A DNA stretch of 64,000 nt from an uncultured Bacteroidia bacterium (GTDB lineage Bacteria; Bacteroidota; Bacteroidia; Bacteroidales; UBA932), in the NCBI GenBank assembly GCA_902788095.1, contig CADAIT010000010.1, positions 50,112 through 114,111 on the forward strand, written 5' to 3'. This document shows, piece after piece, positions 53,128-60,868 of the stretch. The notes under the pieces were generated by a model. That model was not told where the DNA came from. It did no database searches and saw only the letters and a list, made by a program, of their open reading frames with translations. The first letter of the stretch is position 1. Every line of letters starts with the position of its first letter. The position numbers were made by a program, and so were the translations under genes.

Positions 53128-53203
53128 TTTGAACTAGTATTGATTTCTGCTGCAAAGATAAGGGGACTTCCGCAGCCGGCCGTTATCAATATTTCCCAAG
53201 CTG

Positions 53204-53234
53204 TTGACGTTTTTTCGGAAAGTGCTTATATTTG
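53204..53234 (+). promoter_or_regulatory. Promoter of the flavin/iron-sulfur flavoprotein gene
   Basis: TTG (53204-53206), 20 bp, TATATTTG (53227-53234). Divergent from the acyltransferase promoter (minus-strand TATCTTTG, 53160-53153), about 45 bp apart. Confidence 0.65.
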
Positions 53235-53254
53235 TACAGACAAGCAAAAGATTT

Positions 53255-53872
53255 ATGAAAGTACTGATTATTAACGGAAGCCCTCGCCAGAAGGGAAATA
53301 CCTCAATTGCACTTGCCGAAATAGCGAAAACGCTTGGAGAGGAGGGCATCGACAGTGAAACCGTATGGATTGGCTGCAAGCCGATAAGAGGCTGCATGGC
53401 CTGCAACCAGTGCGTCGATAAACCGGGCGCATGTATTTTCAATGACGATATCTGCAATGAAATAAGTGCCAAATATGCCTCTGCCGATGCCCTCATCGTT
53501 GGCTCTCCCGTATATTACGGGCAGCCCAACGGTGCGCTTCTTTCCATCATACAGCGTTCTTTCTATTCCAACGGGGCAAATATTGCCGGAAAGCCGGCTG
53601 CCGCTGTGGCCGTATGCCGAAGAGGAGGCGCATCGGCAGCCTTTGAGACGCTCAACCTCCCGTTCCAGATGATGAATATGCCCGTCCTCGGTTCGCAGTA
53701 TTGGAACATTGTCTATGGCCGCGAACCTGGCCAGGCCGCGCTCGACCAGGAAGGGCTGCAGACCATGCGGGCCTTGGCTCACAATATGGCCTGGCTGCTG
53801 AAAGCCACAGGCGGAAAGCCTGCACCCGGCCGTGGTGACGAACCCTGGGCCCCGATGCACTTCATCCGGTAG
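53255..53872 (+). CDS. NADPH-dependent FMN reductase family, iron-sulfur flavoprotein type
   Basis: 205 residues from ATG 53255 (MKVLIINGSPRQKGNTSIAL). The FMN phosphate loop is GSPRQKGNTS. Cys cluster GCMACNQCVDKPGACIFNDD resembles the [4Fe-4S] site of iron-sulfur flavoproteins, and VGSPVYYGQPNGAL is the isoalloxazine loop. Likely an electron-transfer flavoprotein or quinone/nitro reductase. Confidence 0.88.
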   Translation: MKVLIINGSPRQKGNTSIALAEIAKTLGEEGIDSETVWIGCKPIRGCMACNQCVDKPGACIFNDDICNEISAKYASADALIVGSPVYYGQPNGALLSIIQRSFYSNGANIAGKPAAAVAVCRRGGASAAFETLNLPFQMMNMPVLGSQYWNIVYGREPGQAALDQEGLQTMRALAHNMAWLLKATGGKPAPGRGDEPWAPMHFIR

Positions 53873-53908
53873 TTGTCTTGCCAAGCTGCTCGAATAGACC
53901 AGACTGCT

Positions 53909-54607
53909 ATGAACCGAAAAACTTCCATCATAGACGGCCGCGAGTGCTTTATATCGGATTCCGTTCATCCGCAATATATTCTGGTTCAAACGCTTGGGAA
54001 CCATGAACGGGGCATTTTCGACCGCACGGCAGAACGGCTTGCCGATGCCTGCGACGTGCCGTTTGTCCTGGCGGCCTTCCAGGTGTTCGACTGGGACTTG
54101 GACCTTACGCCCTGGCACGACGATGCCATCAACCGGAAACCGGAAGTCGGCACCCAGACCGGTGAGACGCTTCGTTATGTGACGGAGTCGCTTCTGCCTG
54201 CACTGGAGGCCGAATATGGCAAACTGCCAGTCATTCTTGGCGGCTACTCGCTGGGCGGCCTCTTCGCCCTCTGGTCTTCTTCGCAGACAGACCTTTTTTC
54301 GGCCATTGCCGCGGCTTCTCCGTCCCTCTGGATCAGGGACTGGCTGGACTTTGCGAAAGACCATCCGGTAAAGGCTGGGAAGGTGTACCTGAGCCTGGGA
54401 GACCGGGAGGAGCAGGTTAAGAACCGGGCGATTAAACGGGTAGGGGACTGCGTCCGCGGCGAGTACGAACTTCTTAAAGTTCAGCTTGGAAGCGAAAACT
54501 GCACGCTGGCCTGGAATCCCGGAGGCCATTTCCAAGATGAAGACAAGCGGCTTGCATCGGCCTTCACATGGTGTATCAACGCGTTGAAAGACCATTCGAA
54601 GGGATGA
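53909..54607 (+). CDS. Esterase-like alpha/beta hydrolase
   Basis: 232 residues from ATG 53909 (MNRKTSIIDGRECFISDSVH). Nucleophile elbow GGYSLGGLFALW, a late Asp in YLSLGDREEQ and His in WNPGGHFQDED, an esterase/IroE-like arrangement. No signal peptide. It is 36 bp after the flavoprotein gene and possibly co-transcribed. Confidence 0.82.
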   Translation: MNRKTSIIDGRECFISDSVHPQYILVQTLGNHERGIFDRTAERLADACDVPFVLAAFQVFDWDLDLTPWHDDAINRKPEVGTQTGETLRYVTESLLPALEAEYGKLPVILGGYSLGGLFALWSSSQTDLFSAIAAASPSLWIRDWLDFAKDHPVKAGKVYLSLGDREEQVKNRAIKRVGDCVRGEYELLKVQLGSENCTLAWNPGGHFQDEDKRLASAFTWCINALKDHSKG

Positions 54608-54712
54608 ATTGCCTCCGTCTGTTTCGGCTTCCGGCCGGGCACTTTTTTGCCAAGTCGATGGAATTCAGTATATTCGTGCCGATAAATTCGGATTTTAACG
54701 GCCTGCAAACTG

Positions 54713-55201
54713 ATGACTATTACCCTTCATACCTGGACCTCCGCCGACAAGACTGCGCTGATGGCGTTGTGCAATGCCGTGGACAGGACGTTCCTGTCGG
54801 ACCGGCTGCCATATCCATATACCGAGGCCGATGCCGACTGGTGGCTGGGGATGGTCGCTGAGAATGAGGGTAAGGAGGGTGTTTGGCGGGCCATCGTCGT
54901 GGACGGTCAGATTGTCGGAAGCATCTCCGTGGAGAGGATGGCCGATGAACTGCGCAACGTCGGGTCGATTGGTTATATGATCCTGACGCCGTTCTGGTCC
55001 CAGGGTGTCGGCACGGAAGCGGTTCGGCAGATGTGCGGGATTGCTTTCCGGGAGCTGGCGCTGGACCGCATCATCGGAGAGGTATTCCCGGAGAACCTGG
55101 CATCGGCCCGGGTGCTGGAGAAAAACGGCTTCCAACTGGAGGAAACGAGGGGCGGGGCCGTTGAATATGTTTATGTACAAATTTGCGGATTCTTTCCATA
55201 G
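54713..55201 (+). CDS. GNAT-family N-acetyltransferase
   Basis: 162 residues of RimJ/RimL type: LPYPYTEADADWWLGMV, GSIGYMILTPFWSQGVGTEAVRQM (acetyl-CoA loop) and EVFPENLASARVLEKNGFQLE. The tail (AVEYVYVQICGFFP) departs from the family, where a short final strand usually follows, so the last few residues may be altered. TATATTCG at 54669-54676 is a probable -7 box. Confidence 0.87.
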   Translation: MTITLHTWTSADKTALMALCNAVDRTFLSDRLPYPYTEADADWWLGMVAENEGKEGVWRAIVVDGQIVGSISVERMADELRNVGSIGYMILTPFWSQGVGTEAVRQMCGIAFRELALDRIIGEVFPENLASARVLEKNGFQLEETRGGAVEYVYVQICGFFP

Positions 55202-55217
55202 CACATTTATTCATTTT

Positions 55218-55250
55218 TTTGCGAAAGATGAGAAATCTTCCATATTTTTG
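55218..55250 (+). promoter_or_regulatory. Promoter of the kinase-like gene
   Basis: TTTG (55218-55221), 21 bp, TATTTTTG (55243-55250), 16 bp before ATG 55267. Confidence 0.6.
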
Positions 55251-55266
55251 CATGAATTATTGAACT

Positions 55267-56167
55267 ATGGAAGCAAAAATCATTGACCTTCAGGAATGGG
55301 TATCCTTTGGAGGAGGAGGATTCGGGGAATCCTACTACAACAAGACGGACGACTCCGTAATTCTTAAATTGAACAAATCCAGCATTCCGGCCGGCAAGGC
55401 AGAGGAGGAGTTTCTACGCTCCAAGGCTGTCTTTCAGATGGGGATTCCATCGGCCGAACCTTATGAGTTTGTAACGGACGGGCAGCGTTACGGCATGACT
55501 GTCCAGCGGATTCAAGGCAAGGAGTCGTTCGGAAGGATTATTGCCGACCATCCCGAACGGCTGGAGGAACTGGCCGGCGTTACGGCAGAATATGCCAAGG
55601 CGCTTCACTCCATTCCATGCAATACGGAATATTTTGACAATATTGCCTTGCGTACCCGGGAAATGATTATGGAGAACAAGGTGATTCCGGACAATGTCAA
55701 GGCAAGGCTGGCAGGCTATCTTGACGAATTGGAGCCGGCAACCACCTGCCTGCACGGAGACCTTAATCCCTGCAATATCATTATGGCGAATGGCAAGGTA
55801 TATTGGATAGATTTGGGCGATTTCGGCTATGGAGACCCCCTGCTGGATTTCAACATCCTCTCCCACATGAGCGGGTACGGTCCCAATCCTATGCTCAAGC
55901 ACCTGTTCCACATGGACAGAAAGATGCTTACGCATTTTTATCAGTCTATGGGAAGGCAGTATTTCGGCCCCGTCTGGGATACGCCGGAGCACATGGGATA
56001 CGCCGGAGCACAGGGAGAAGATGCATCGCATCGATCAGATTATGGCAGGAAAGGCCATCTGTATGTGGCCCCAGTCCTACCATGTCAATCTGCCTTACCT
56101 TCAGGGAAAGAAACTCCTGACCGCCATCAACCTCTTTATCGGAGACCGGATGCGCATTCCCAGATAG
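55267..56167 (+). pseudogene. TIGR02172-type phosphotransferase, frameshifted by a 19-bp duplication
   Basis: The first ~235 codons are an aminoglycoside-phosphotransferase-like kinase of the TIGR02172 family: FGGGGFGESYYNKTDDSVIL, catalytic loop CLHGDLNPCNII and WIDLGDFGYGDPLLDF. At 55976-56012 GGGATACGCCGGAGCACA is duplicated with period 19, shifting the frame. The shifted frame reads on as unrelated sequence to 56301. If one copy is removed, the frame continues REKMHRIDQIMAGKAICMWP, QSYHVNLPYLQGKKLLTAIN and ends at TAG 56165-56167. The kinase core is intact, so a C-terminally altered protein may still be made. Confidence 0.75.
55976..56012. repeat. 19-bp tandem duplication causing a frameshift
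   Basis: GGGATACGCCGGAGCACA at 55976-55993 and 55995-56012, separated by one base; the period of 19 is 1 modulo 3. Confidence 0.9.
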
Positions 56168-56173
56168 TTCAAG

Positions 56174-56344
56174 ATGTTATTGTTGAACCGCATTATGACC
56201 CATTTCAAAAAACTCCTGCTCTTTGCCTGTGCGCCCATCAAGATTACCGGCCACGGCGACATGGACATCCTGAAGAAGTACATCAAGGCCGACCACCTTG
56301 ACGTAGTGCAGAAGTTTACCGACAAGTACGATTATTTCGACTGA
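56174..56344 (+). CDS. Small ORF or fragment, 56 aa
   Basis: MLLLNRIMTHFKKLLLFACA, then PIKITGHGDMDILKKYIKAD, HLDVVQKFTDKYDYFD. It lies in the same frame as the restored kinase end, just after its TAG, and has plausible codon use and an amphipathic C-terminal helix. It may be the tail of a longer ancestral protein or a separate small gene. No family recognised. The following 56345-56602 shows no gene beyond short scraps. Confidence 0.35.
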   Translation: MLLLNRIMTHFKKLLLFACAPIKITGHGDMDILKKYIKADHLDVVQKFTDKYDYFD

Positions 56345-56602
56345 CATCAGTTCTCCAAATTGCATGGAAAGCCTGACTGTACAGGCCAGGACCGGAGACA
56401 GGCTGACCTTCCCATTTAGGTTCGTACGAGCCGCATTCACGATGATTTCATTTGCGACACCTTCGTCGTCACGGTAGGCACCGAGACGGCCTTCTGGACA
56501 TTCCGGGAGAGCGAGTGGGCAGCACTATAGAGATAATGCAATAATCTTTGTTTTTGAAGCAAGATTTCGAGCTTTTGTGCGTTTTATAAGAAAACGAGAG
56601 CA

Positions 56603-57106
56603 ATGAAGATATTGAAAACAGTGATTTGCGCGGTGCTGCTGGTGGCAGGGCTGTGCGGGTGTGAGAAACAACTGATTCCTGAAATTAACCTGGCAGATAA
56701 TCTGGAAGGAAGTTGGGAGAAAGTGTATCCGGAAGGCGTGCAGGATGCAGGGCTGGTAATCTGGACCTTCTCGAGCATCAACAAGGAGAGCCAGGATCCG
56801 TTTATCCTGACAATATACGTATCTGATGTATTCTCCGGGGACTCGGAGGCAAAGTACATCTACCAGCAACATCAGAACGGCTATCCTGGCGTAGGCAGTT
56901 CCACGCCGGAGATCTATCTCTTTGACATTGACCACGACTTCTTGCAAGAGGACAGGAAAGCGGCCTATACGCCCGCAGCACGGTACTATGTGAAAGAGTG
57001 CAGCAAGGACAAGCTGGTGCTTACCCGCGAAGAAGTGAATGAGGACGGGCCGAATCTGCTGGAGGGCGATGTGACGTTCAGGAGGATGGGGCTTTATACG
57101 AAGTGA
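56603..57106 (+). CDS. Hypothetical lipoprotein, 167 aa
   Basis: Starts MKILKTVICAVLLVAGLCGC with lipobox GLCGC. The mature part opens NLEGSWEKVYPEGVQDAGLV and closes DVTFRRMGLYTK. The pattern of a short beta-barrel beginning with an EGSWxxVYPE motif recalls lipocalin-like lipoproteins of Bacteroidales, but the match is weak. Function unknown. Confidence 0.68.
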   Translation: MKILKTVICAVLLVAGLCGCEKQLIPEINLADNLEGSWEKVYPEGVQDAGLVIWTFSSINKESQDPFILTIYVSDVFSGDSEAKYIYQQHQNGYPGVGSSTPEIYLFDIDHDFLQEDRKAAYTPAARYYVKECSKDKLVLTREEVNEDGPNLLEGDVTFRRMGLYTK

Positions 57107-57244
57107 TGTGACTATTTAAGGCTACGCCTCAAGTTTGACATTTGCCGGCTTGCAGTATTGCTCGGTCTGAACACGGATAACTGATGGAAATATTTTCTCA
57201 TCCGGCGGATTTTCAGTAAATTCGCAAGATAAATGCCCAAAGTT

Positions 57245-57763
57245 ATGAAAAAAATTGTTCTTATCGCAGCAACCATAGTTCTGGCAGCAGCTTGCGGCCA
57301 GCCTTCCGTATCAAAGGATGCCACCGTAAACCCGGCTGAATATAAATCGATTAACCAAGATAACATGCAAAGAGTAAGAGATTTCCTGCACGAGGCTGGC
57401 GTATATTTCCTCGCGACTGTGGACGGGGACGCTCCCCAGGTGCGTCCTTTCGGCACGGCCGAAATCATCGAGGGTAAACTCTATATCCAGACCGGACACG
57501 TCAAGAATGTGGCCAAGCAGATTGCCGTCAACCCCAAGGTGGCCATCTGCGCCTACAAGGCCGATGAAGGCCGCTGGCTCCGCATCAGTGCCACGCTGGT
57601 TGAAGACCCGCGTGTGGAAGTGAAGAAATCCATGCTGGATGCCAATCCCGGCCTCCGCTCCATGTATGACGAGAACGACGGAAATACTGCCGTGTACTTC
57701 CTCAAGGACGCGAAGGCCACCATCAGTTCTTTCACTGCGGAACCCATAGAGATTAATTTCTAG
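57245..57763 (+). CDS. Pyridoxamine 5'-phosphate oxidase-fold lipoprotein
   Basis: 172 residues from ATG 57245 (MKKIVLIAATIVLAAACGQP), lipobox LAAAC. The rest is a PNPOx-like split-barrel: FLHEAGVYFLATVDGDAPQVRPFGTAEIIEGKLYIQTG and NPKVAICAYKADEGRWLRISATLVEDPR. Family members bind flavin or reduce it. An exported form is notable beside the exported flavodoxin. TAAATTCG at 57217-57224 is a probable -7 box. Confidence 0.85.
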   Translation: MKKIVLIAATIVLAAACGQPSVSKDATVNPAEYKSINQDNMQRVRDFLHEAGVYFLATVDGDAPQVRPFGTAEIIEGKLYIQTGHVKNVAKQIAVNPKVAICAYKADEGRWLRISATLVEDPRVEVKKSMLDANPGLRSMYDENDGNTAVYFLKDAKATISSFTAEPIEINF

Positions 57764-57799
57764 GATAGAAGCAGCGTTTGGAAAAATGAGGCGCCAGGA

Positions 57800-57849
57800 G
57801 TGACATGAACCCCGAAAGTTAGACAAAAAACTTTCGGGGTTCATGTCAC
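57800..57849. repeat. Perfect 21-bp inverted repeat, IS3-family-like ends
   Basis: Arm TGACATGAACCCCGAAAGTT (57801-57820, with one further pair outside), 8-nt loop AGACAAAA, then the exact reverse complement. TGAACCCC(G/A)AAAGTTxGACA is typical of terminal repeats of IS3/IS150-type insertion sequences, so this may be a collapsed element or MITE. Alternatively it is a terminator for the PNPOx lipoprotein gene. No target duplication is evident. Confidence 0.6.
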
Positions 57850-57879
57850 GTGACTACCGAGGCTATGTTGTCATGCAAA

Positions 57880-58100
57880 GATTTATGGTTTCGGATTGCA
57901 CCTTGCCCAGCCGTATTTGTTATCGACACGGCGGAAGCGGCGTGGGCAGTTACAAGACCATGCTGCAAAAGAATTATCCGTCGGCCAGATATCTGGAAAG
58001 CCTGGGCATCAGCGGAGCATCGGTGCGGGATGCCGCCTCAAAGACATCCGTGGAGAGCTGGGTGAAGAAACTGGGATTGTTTGGTCATTCTGAGCGTTAG
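57880..58100 (+). pseudogene. C-terminal fragment of a third flavodoxin
   Basis: The frame reads GGSGVGSYKTMLQKNYPSAR, YLESLGISGASVRDAASKTS, VESWVKKLGLFG, like the last FMN loop and final helix of flavodoxins (compare HEGSGFGSGIRD in the 50-kb gene). The front half is absent. The last residues (HSER, stop at 58098-58100) are supplied by the dispersed repeat. It lies just after the IS3-like palindrome. Confidence 0.55.
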
Positions 58101-58110
58101 CGAAGAATCT
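58083..58110 (+). repeat. Dispersed short repeat, copy 4
   Basis: GGTCATTCTGAGCGTTAGCG followed by AAGAATCT. It overlaps the stop of the flavodoxin fragment. Confidence 0.75.
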
Positions 58111-58194
58111 ATCGGCTTCGAACAGGATGAGATTCAGGCCCCGGCAGGCATGGAATTCAAGGCCGCATTGCTCCTCACTTACGGAAAATAATGC

Positions 58195-58202
58195 TATCTT
58201 TG
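58195..58202 (+). promoter_or_regulatory. -7 element TATCTTTG of the radical SAM gene
   Basis: TAnnTTTG match 75 bp before ATG 58278. A 7-codon frame MKHKTSI starts a few bases downstream in the leader. Confidence 0.5.
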
Positions 58203-58277
58203 TATGCTATGAAACACAAAACTTCCATCTGAGAGCAAGGGAACATGACCCATATTCCGTAATAAAGGCAAATCGCA

Positions 58278-59153
58278 ATGACCGTCAAAGAAATAGAAGT
58301 CAAGACTGTACTTTCAAAATCCAACCTTCCCGTATCTGACTATGCCGTGAATCCCTATGTGGGATGTCTGCATGCCTGCAAATACTGCTACGCATCGTTC
58401 ATGAAGCGTTTTACAAACCATCCGGAACCGTGGGGAACCTTCCTGGACGTGAAAACCTGGCCGGAGGTGAAGGGCCCGGCCAAATACAAGGGCAAGGAAC
58501 TGTTCCTAAGCTCCGTAACGGATCCCTATCAGCCGCTTGAGGCCAAGTACAAGCGCACCAGGGCCATCCTGGAACAGATGCAGGGGAGTGGATGCAAGAT
58601 AAGCATCTCCACCAAGAGCGACCTGATTTTAAGGGACCTGGACCTCATTAAAACTTTCCCGGGCGCCCGTGTCTCCTGGTCCATCAATACGCTGGACGAA
58701 GACTTCCGGAAGGCCATGGACAAGGGTGTGAGCATCGAAAGGAGGCTGGAGGCCATGCGTCAGTTCTACGAGGCCGGCGTACAGACCACCTGCTTCATTT
58801 CGCCGATATTCCCGGGGATAACGGATGTAGAGGCCATCATCGAGCGGGCCAAACACCAATGCAACCTGGTATGGCTGGAGAACCTGAATCTCAGAGGAGA
58901 CTATCGGCCCGTCATCCTGGACTGGATTCATGAGAACCGCCCCGAACTGGACGGTCTTTATCACCAGATCTACTCCAGGAAAGACCGCGCTTACTGGACT
59001 GCGCTGGATCAGCAGCTCAGGGAATACACCGCCAGGGAAGGGATGGTTTATGTCCGTGACGATGACTCCAGGCGGAGCGCTTTCGGGGAGCTCCCGGTGG
59101 TCGCCAATTACTTCTATCATGAGGAGGTGAAAAAATCGGCAAAGAAACGTTAA
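58278..59153 (+). CDS. SPL-family radical SAM protein
   Basis: 291 residues. The [4Fe-4S]/SAM motif is CLHACKYCYA (Cx3Cx2C, the Rv2578c/SplB-like type). FLSSVTDPYQPLEAKYKRTR and ISTKSDLILRDLDLI are conserved in this family. It generates a 5'-deoxyadenosyl radical; the substrate is unknown, and spore photoproduct repair is not implied in a non-sporeformer. Followed 18 bp later by the flavin reductase gene. Confidence 0.9.
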   Translation: MTVKEIEVKTVLSKSNLPVSDYAVNPYVGCLHACKYCYASFMKRFTNHPEPWGTFLDVKTWPEVKGPAKYKGKELFLSSVTDPYQPLEAKYKRTRAILEQMQGSGCKISISTKSDLILRDLDLIKTFPGARVSWSINTLDEDFRKAMDKGVSIERRLEAMRQFYEAGVQTTCFISPIFPGITDVEAIIERAKHQCNLVWLENLNLRGDYRPVILDWIHENRPELDGLYHQIYSRKDRAYWTALDQQLREYTAREGMVYVRDDDSRRSAFGELPVVANYFYHEEVKKSAKKR

Positions 59154-59171
59154 CCTTAACACTTGATAATT

Positions 59172-59735
59172 ATGAAACAGCCAATCAAAACAAGCGAGGC
59201 CATTTTCCCGATGCCCGTCCTTCTGATTTCCACGTACAACGAAGACGGAAGCATTGATGTGATGAATGCCGCATGGGGCACGATGATGGACAGGGACCAC
59301 GTTGCGCTCAATCTGACGGAGACCCACAAAACCGTGGAAAACATCAAACAGCGCAAGGGATTTGTGATTCATATTGCCGATGCCGCACATGTGGTAGAGG
59401 CCGACTGGTTTGGCGTCGTTTCCGGCCGAAAAGAAAAGGACAAGTTTGCCAAGAGCGGCCTCACTGCCACCAAATCATCTTTGGTCGATGCCCCCATCAT
59501 CAATGAACTTCCCATTGCCATTGAATGTGAGTTTATTGAATATCAAAGCGATGCAACGGGCCTCGGCGTTATCGGCAAAGTCCTGCAGACCTCGGTGGAA
59601 CCGGCCCTTGTCAAGGATGGCAAGGTGGATATCGAAAGCCTGAACGCGATTGCCTTCGACCCCTATACCCACGGCTATTACCTGGTTACCAAGAGGGTAG
59701 GCGAGGCCTTCAAGGACGGATTGAAACTGAAATAG
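59172..59735 (+). CDS. Flavin reductase family protein
   Basis: 187 residues from ATG 59172 (MKQPIKTSEAIFPMPVLLIS). FMN-binding split-barrel with NAAWGTMMDRDHVALNLTETHKT and the DPYTHGYYLVTKRVGEAFKDG end. Similar proteins are reported as FMN-binding flavoredoxins in anaerobes. Convergent with the next minus-strand gene, 3 bp apart. Confidence 0.9.
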   Translation: MKQPIKTSEAIFPMPVLLISTYNEDGSIDVMNAAWGTMMDRDHVALNLTETHKTVENIKQRKGFVIHIADAAHVVEADWFGVVSGRKEKDKFAKSGLTATKSSLVDAPIINELPIAIECEFIEYQSDATGLGVIGKVLQTSVEPALVKDGKVDIESLNAIAFDPYTHGYYLVTKRVGEAFKDGLKLK

Positions 59736-59738
59736 CCT

Positions 59739-60206
59739 TCATTCTTTGACGTTCACGCCGAAGCCGATGAATTTCTCGCCGATGGAGATTTTTGCGCCAC
59801 TGCCGTGGCCGAAGTCCATGTCTCCCCCGTCGTCGGCGAGTTTCAGGAATACAGCGGTATCCACTTTTCTCACGCTCACATACCAGTTCTGGGGCGTTTG
59901 AATCCAGATGGTATAGGTCTGGGGAAGGTCGTCTGCAGCGGCCTGCAGGTTGGCCGAAGCCGTACCCTGAGGCTGCGTAATACCGGAGCCGAGGGGTTCC
60001 TGGGCCGGGGCTTCAATATAACCGGCTGCGTAGACACCGCTTGATGCGAAATCTTCGAACAGCATCCACTGATGGGCTGCCGAAAGAGAAGTACGGGCCT
60101 TCTCCAGTTTTTCCAGCAGTTCCCTGGGAATGGTTTTCTCCTGCACCGCGGCGGAGAAAGCGCCGCAGAGCACAAAAACGGTTAATAAAACGTGACGGAA
60201 GTTCAT
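59739..60206 (-). CDS. Secreted hypothetical protein, 155 aa
   Basis: Signal peptide (VLLTVFVLCGAFSAAVQ). The mature part has an N-terminal helix (RELLEKLEKARTSLSAAHQW) and a beta-rich end (TYTIWIQTPQNWYVSVRKVD...FGVNVKE). I do not recognise it. It overlaps the upstream gene by 4 bp and is last in a four-gene minus-strand operon. Confidence 0.68.
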   Translation of the reverse strand: MNFRHVLLTVFVLCGAFSAAVQEKTIPRELLEKLEKARTSLSAAHQWMLFEDFASSGVYAAGYIEAPAQEPLGSGITQPQGTASANLQAAADDLPQTYTIWIQTPQNWYVSVRKVDTAVFLKLADDGGDMDFGHGSGAKISIGEKFIGFGVNVKE

Positions 60207-60868
60207 CGGGCAATCTTTTTATAGTGCTTCCAGGCAAGGGTAGCGTAGCAGTAGCGCTTGGTGCGGGCCGAGGGGATGAATGCGTAGTGGAAGTGCTTTT
60301 CGGAGGCGTGCTCCCGCAGGCGATCAAGGTCTCCGTAGCCGGGGGCGGCCCAGACTACACCGCGGTTGTAGGCGGTGGCGGCAAGGCGTACCTGCTCCTT
60401 GACCGGCAGAGTCTCAATTCCTTCCTGCGTGCGTTCCCCTTTTTTATTGAAGGAGCCGTAGGAGGCATAAAGCAGCCTCAAAAAAACGCCCACGTATATC
60501 ACCTGCCACTCCTCTTTCTGCAAGCGCGAAATGCGTATGCGGCGCGCCGTGGCATTATCGGCCGTATCAAACCAGAGCTCATACTGCCGGGCAAGGCCGC
60601 TTCTCATCCAGGCCTTTTCCATCTCCTCAACAAAGGAGGGCTTCATCTGGAACAGGCCGATTGAAAAGTCCGGCCCGCCGCCCGTGGTGATGTAGGTGCC
60701 GTAATTGGCGACCGTTTCCAGGGCATCCTGAAGGCGGGAATAGCGTTCCACCTCCGGCCAAACCACGGCCTCCGCAAACAGCGGGTCAACATCAAAGGAG
60801 CGCCACGTATCGTAGGCGCTCCCGGGTATGATTACGGCCAGGGCCAGTATTAGAGCATATAGGTGCAA
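60203..60868 (-). CDS. Secreted protein with lysozyme-like pattern
   Basis: 221 residues with a signal peptide (ALILALAVIIPGSA). An acidic catalytic-type segment VVWPEVERYSRLQDALETVA precedes GGPDFSIGLFQMKPSFVEEM and VRLAATAYNRGVVWA, an order reminiscent of goose-lysozyme or SLT enzymes (Glu, then GxFQM, then AxAYNxG). Peptidoglycan cleavage is an inference. It overlaps the upstream gene by 19 bp. Confidence 0.62.
   Translation of the reverse strand: MHLYALILALAVIIPGSAYDTWRSFDVDPLFAEAVVWPEVERYSRLQDALETVANYGTYITTGGGPDFSIGLFQMKPSFVEEMEKAWMRSGLARQYELWFDTADNATARRIRISRLQKEEWQVIYVGVFLRLLYASYGSFNKKGERTQEGIETLPVKEQVRLAATAYNRGVVWAAPGYGDLDRLREHASEKHFHYAFIPSARTKRYCYATLAWKHYKKIAR

Noticed and set aside
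56345-56602. Coding remnant reading DDFICDTFVVTVGTETAFW
   Set aside because: Short, interrupted by stops, no recognisable family; cannot be supported as a gene.
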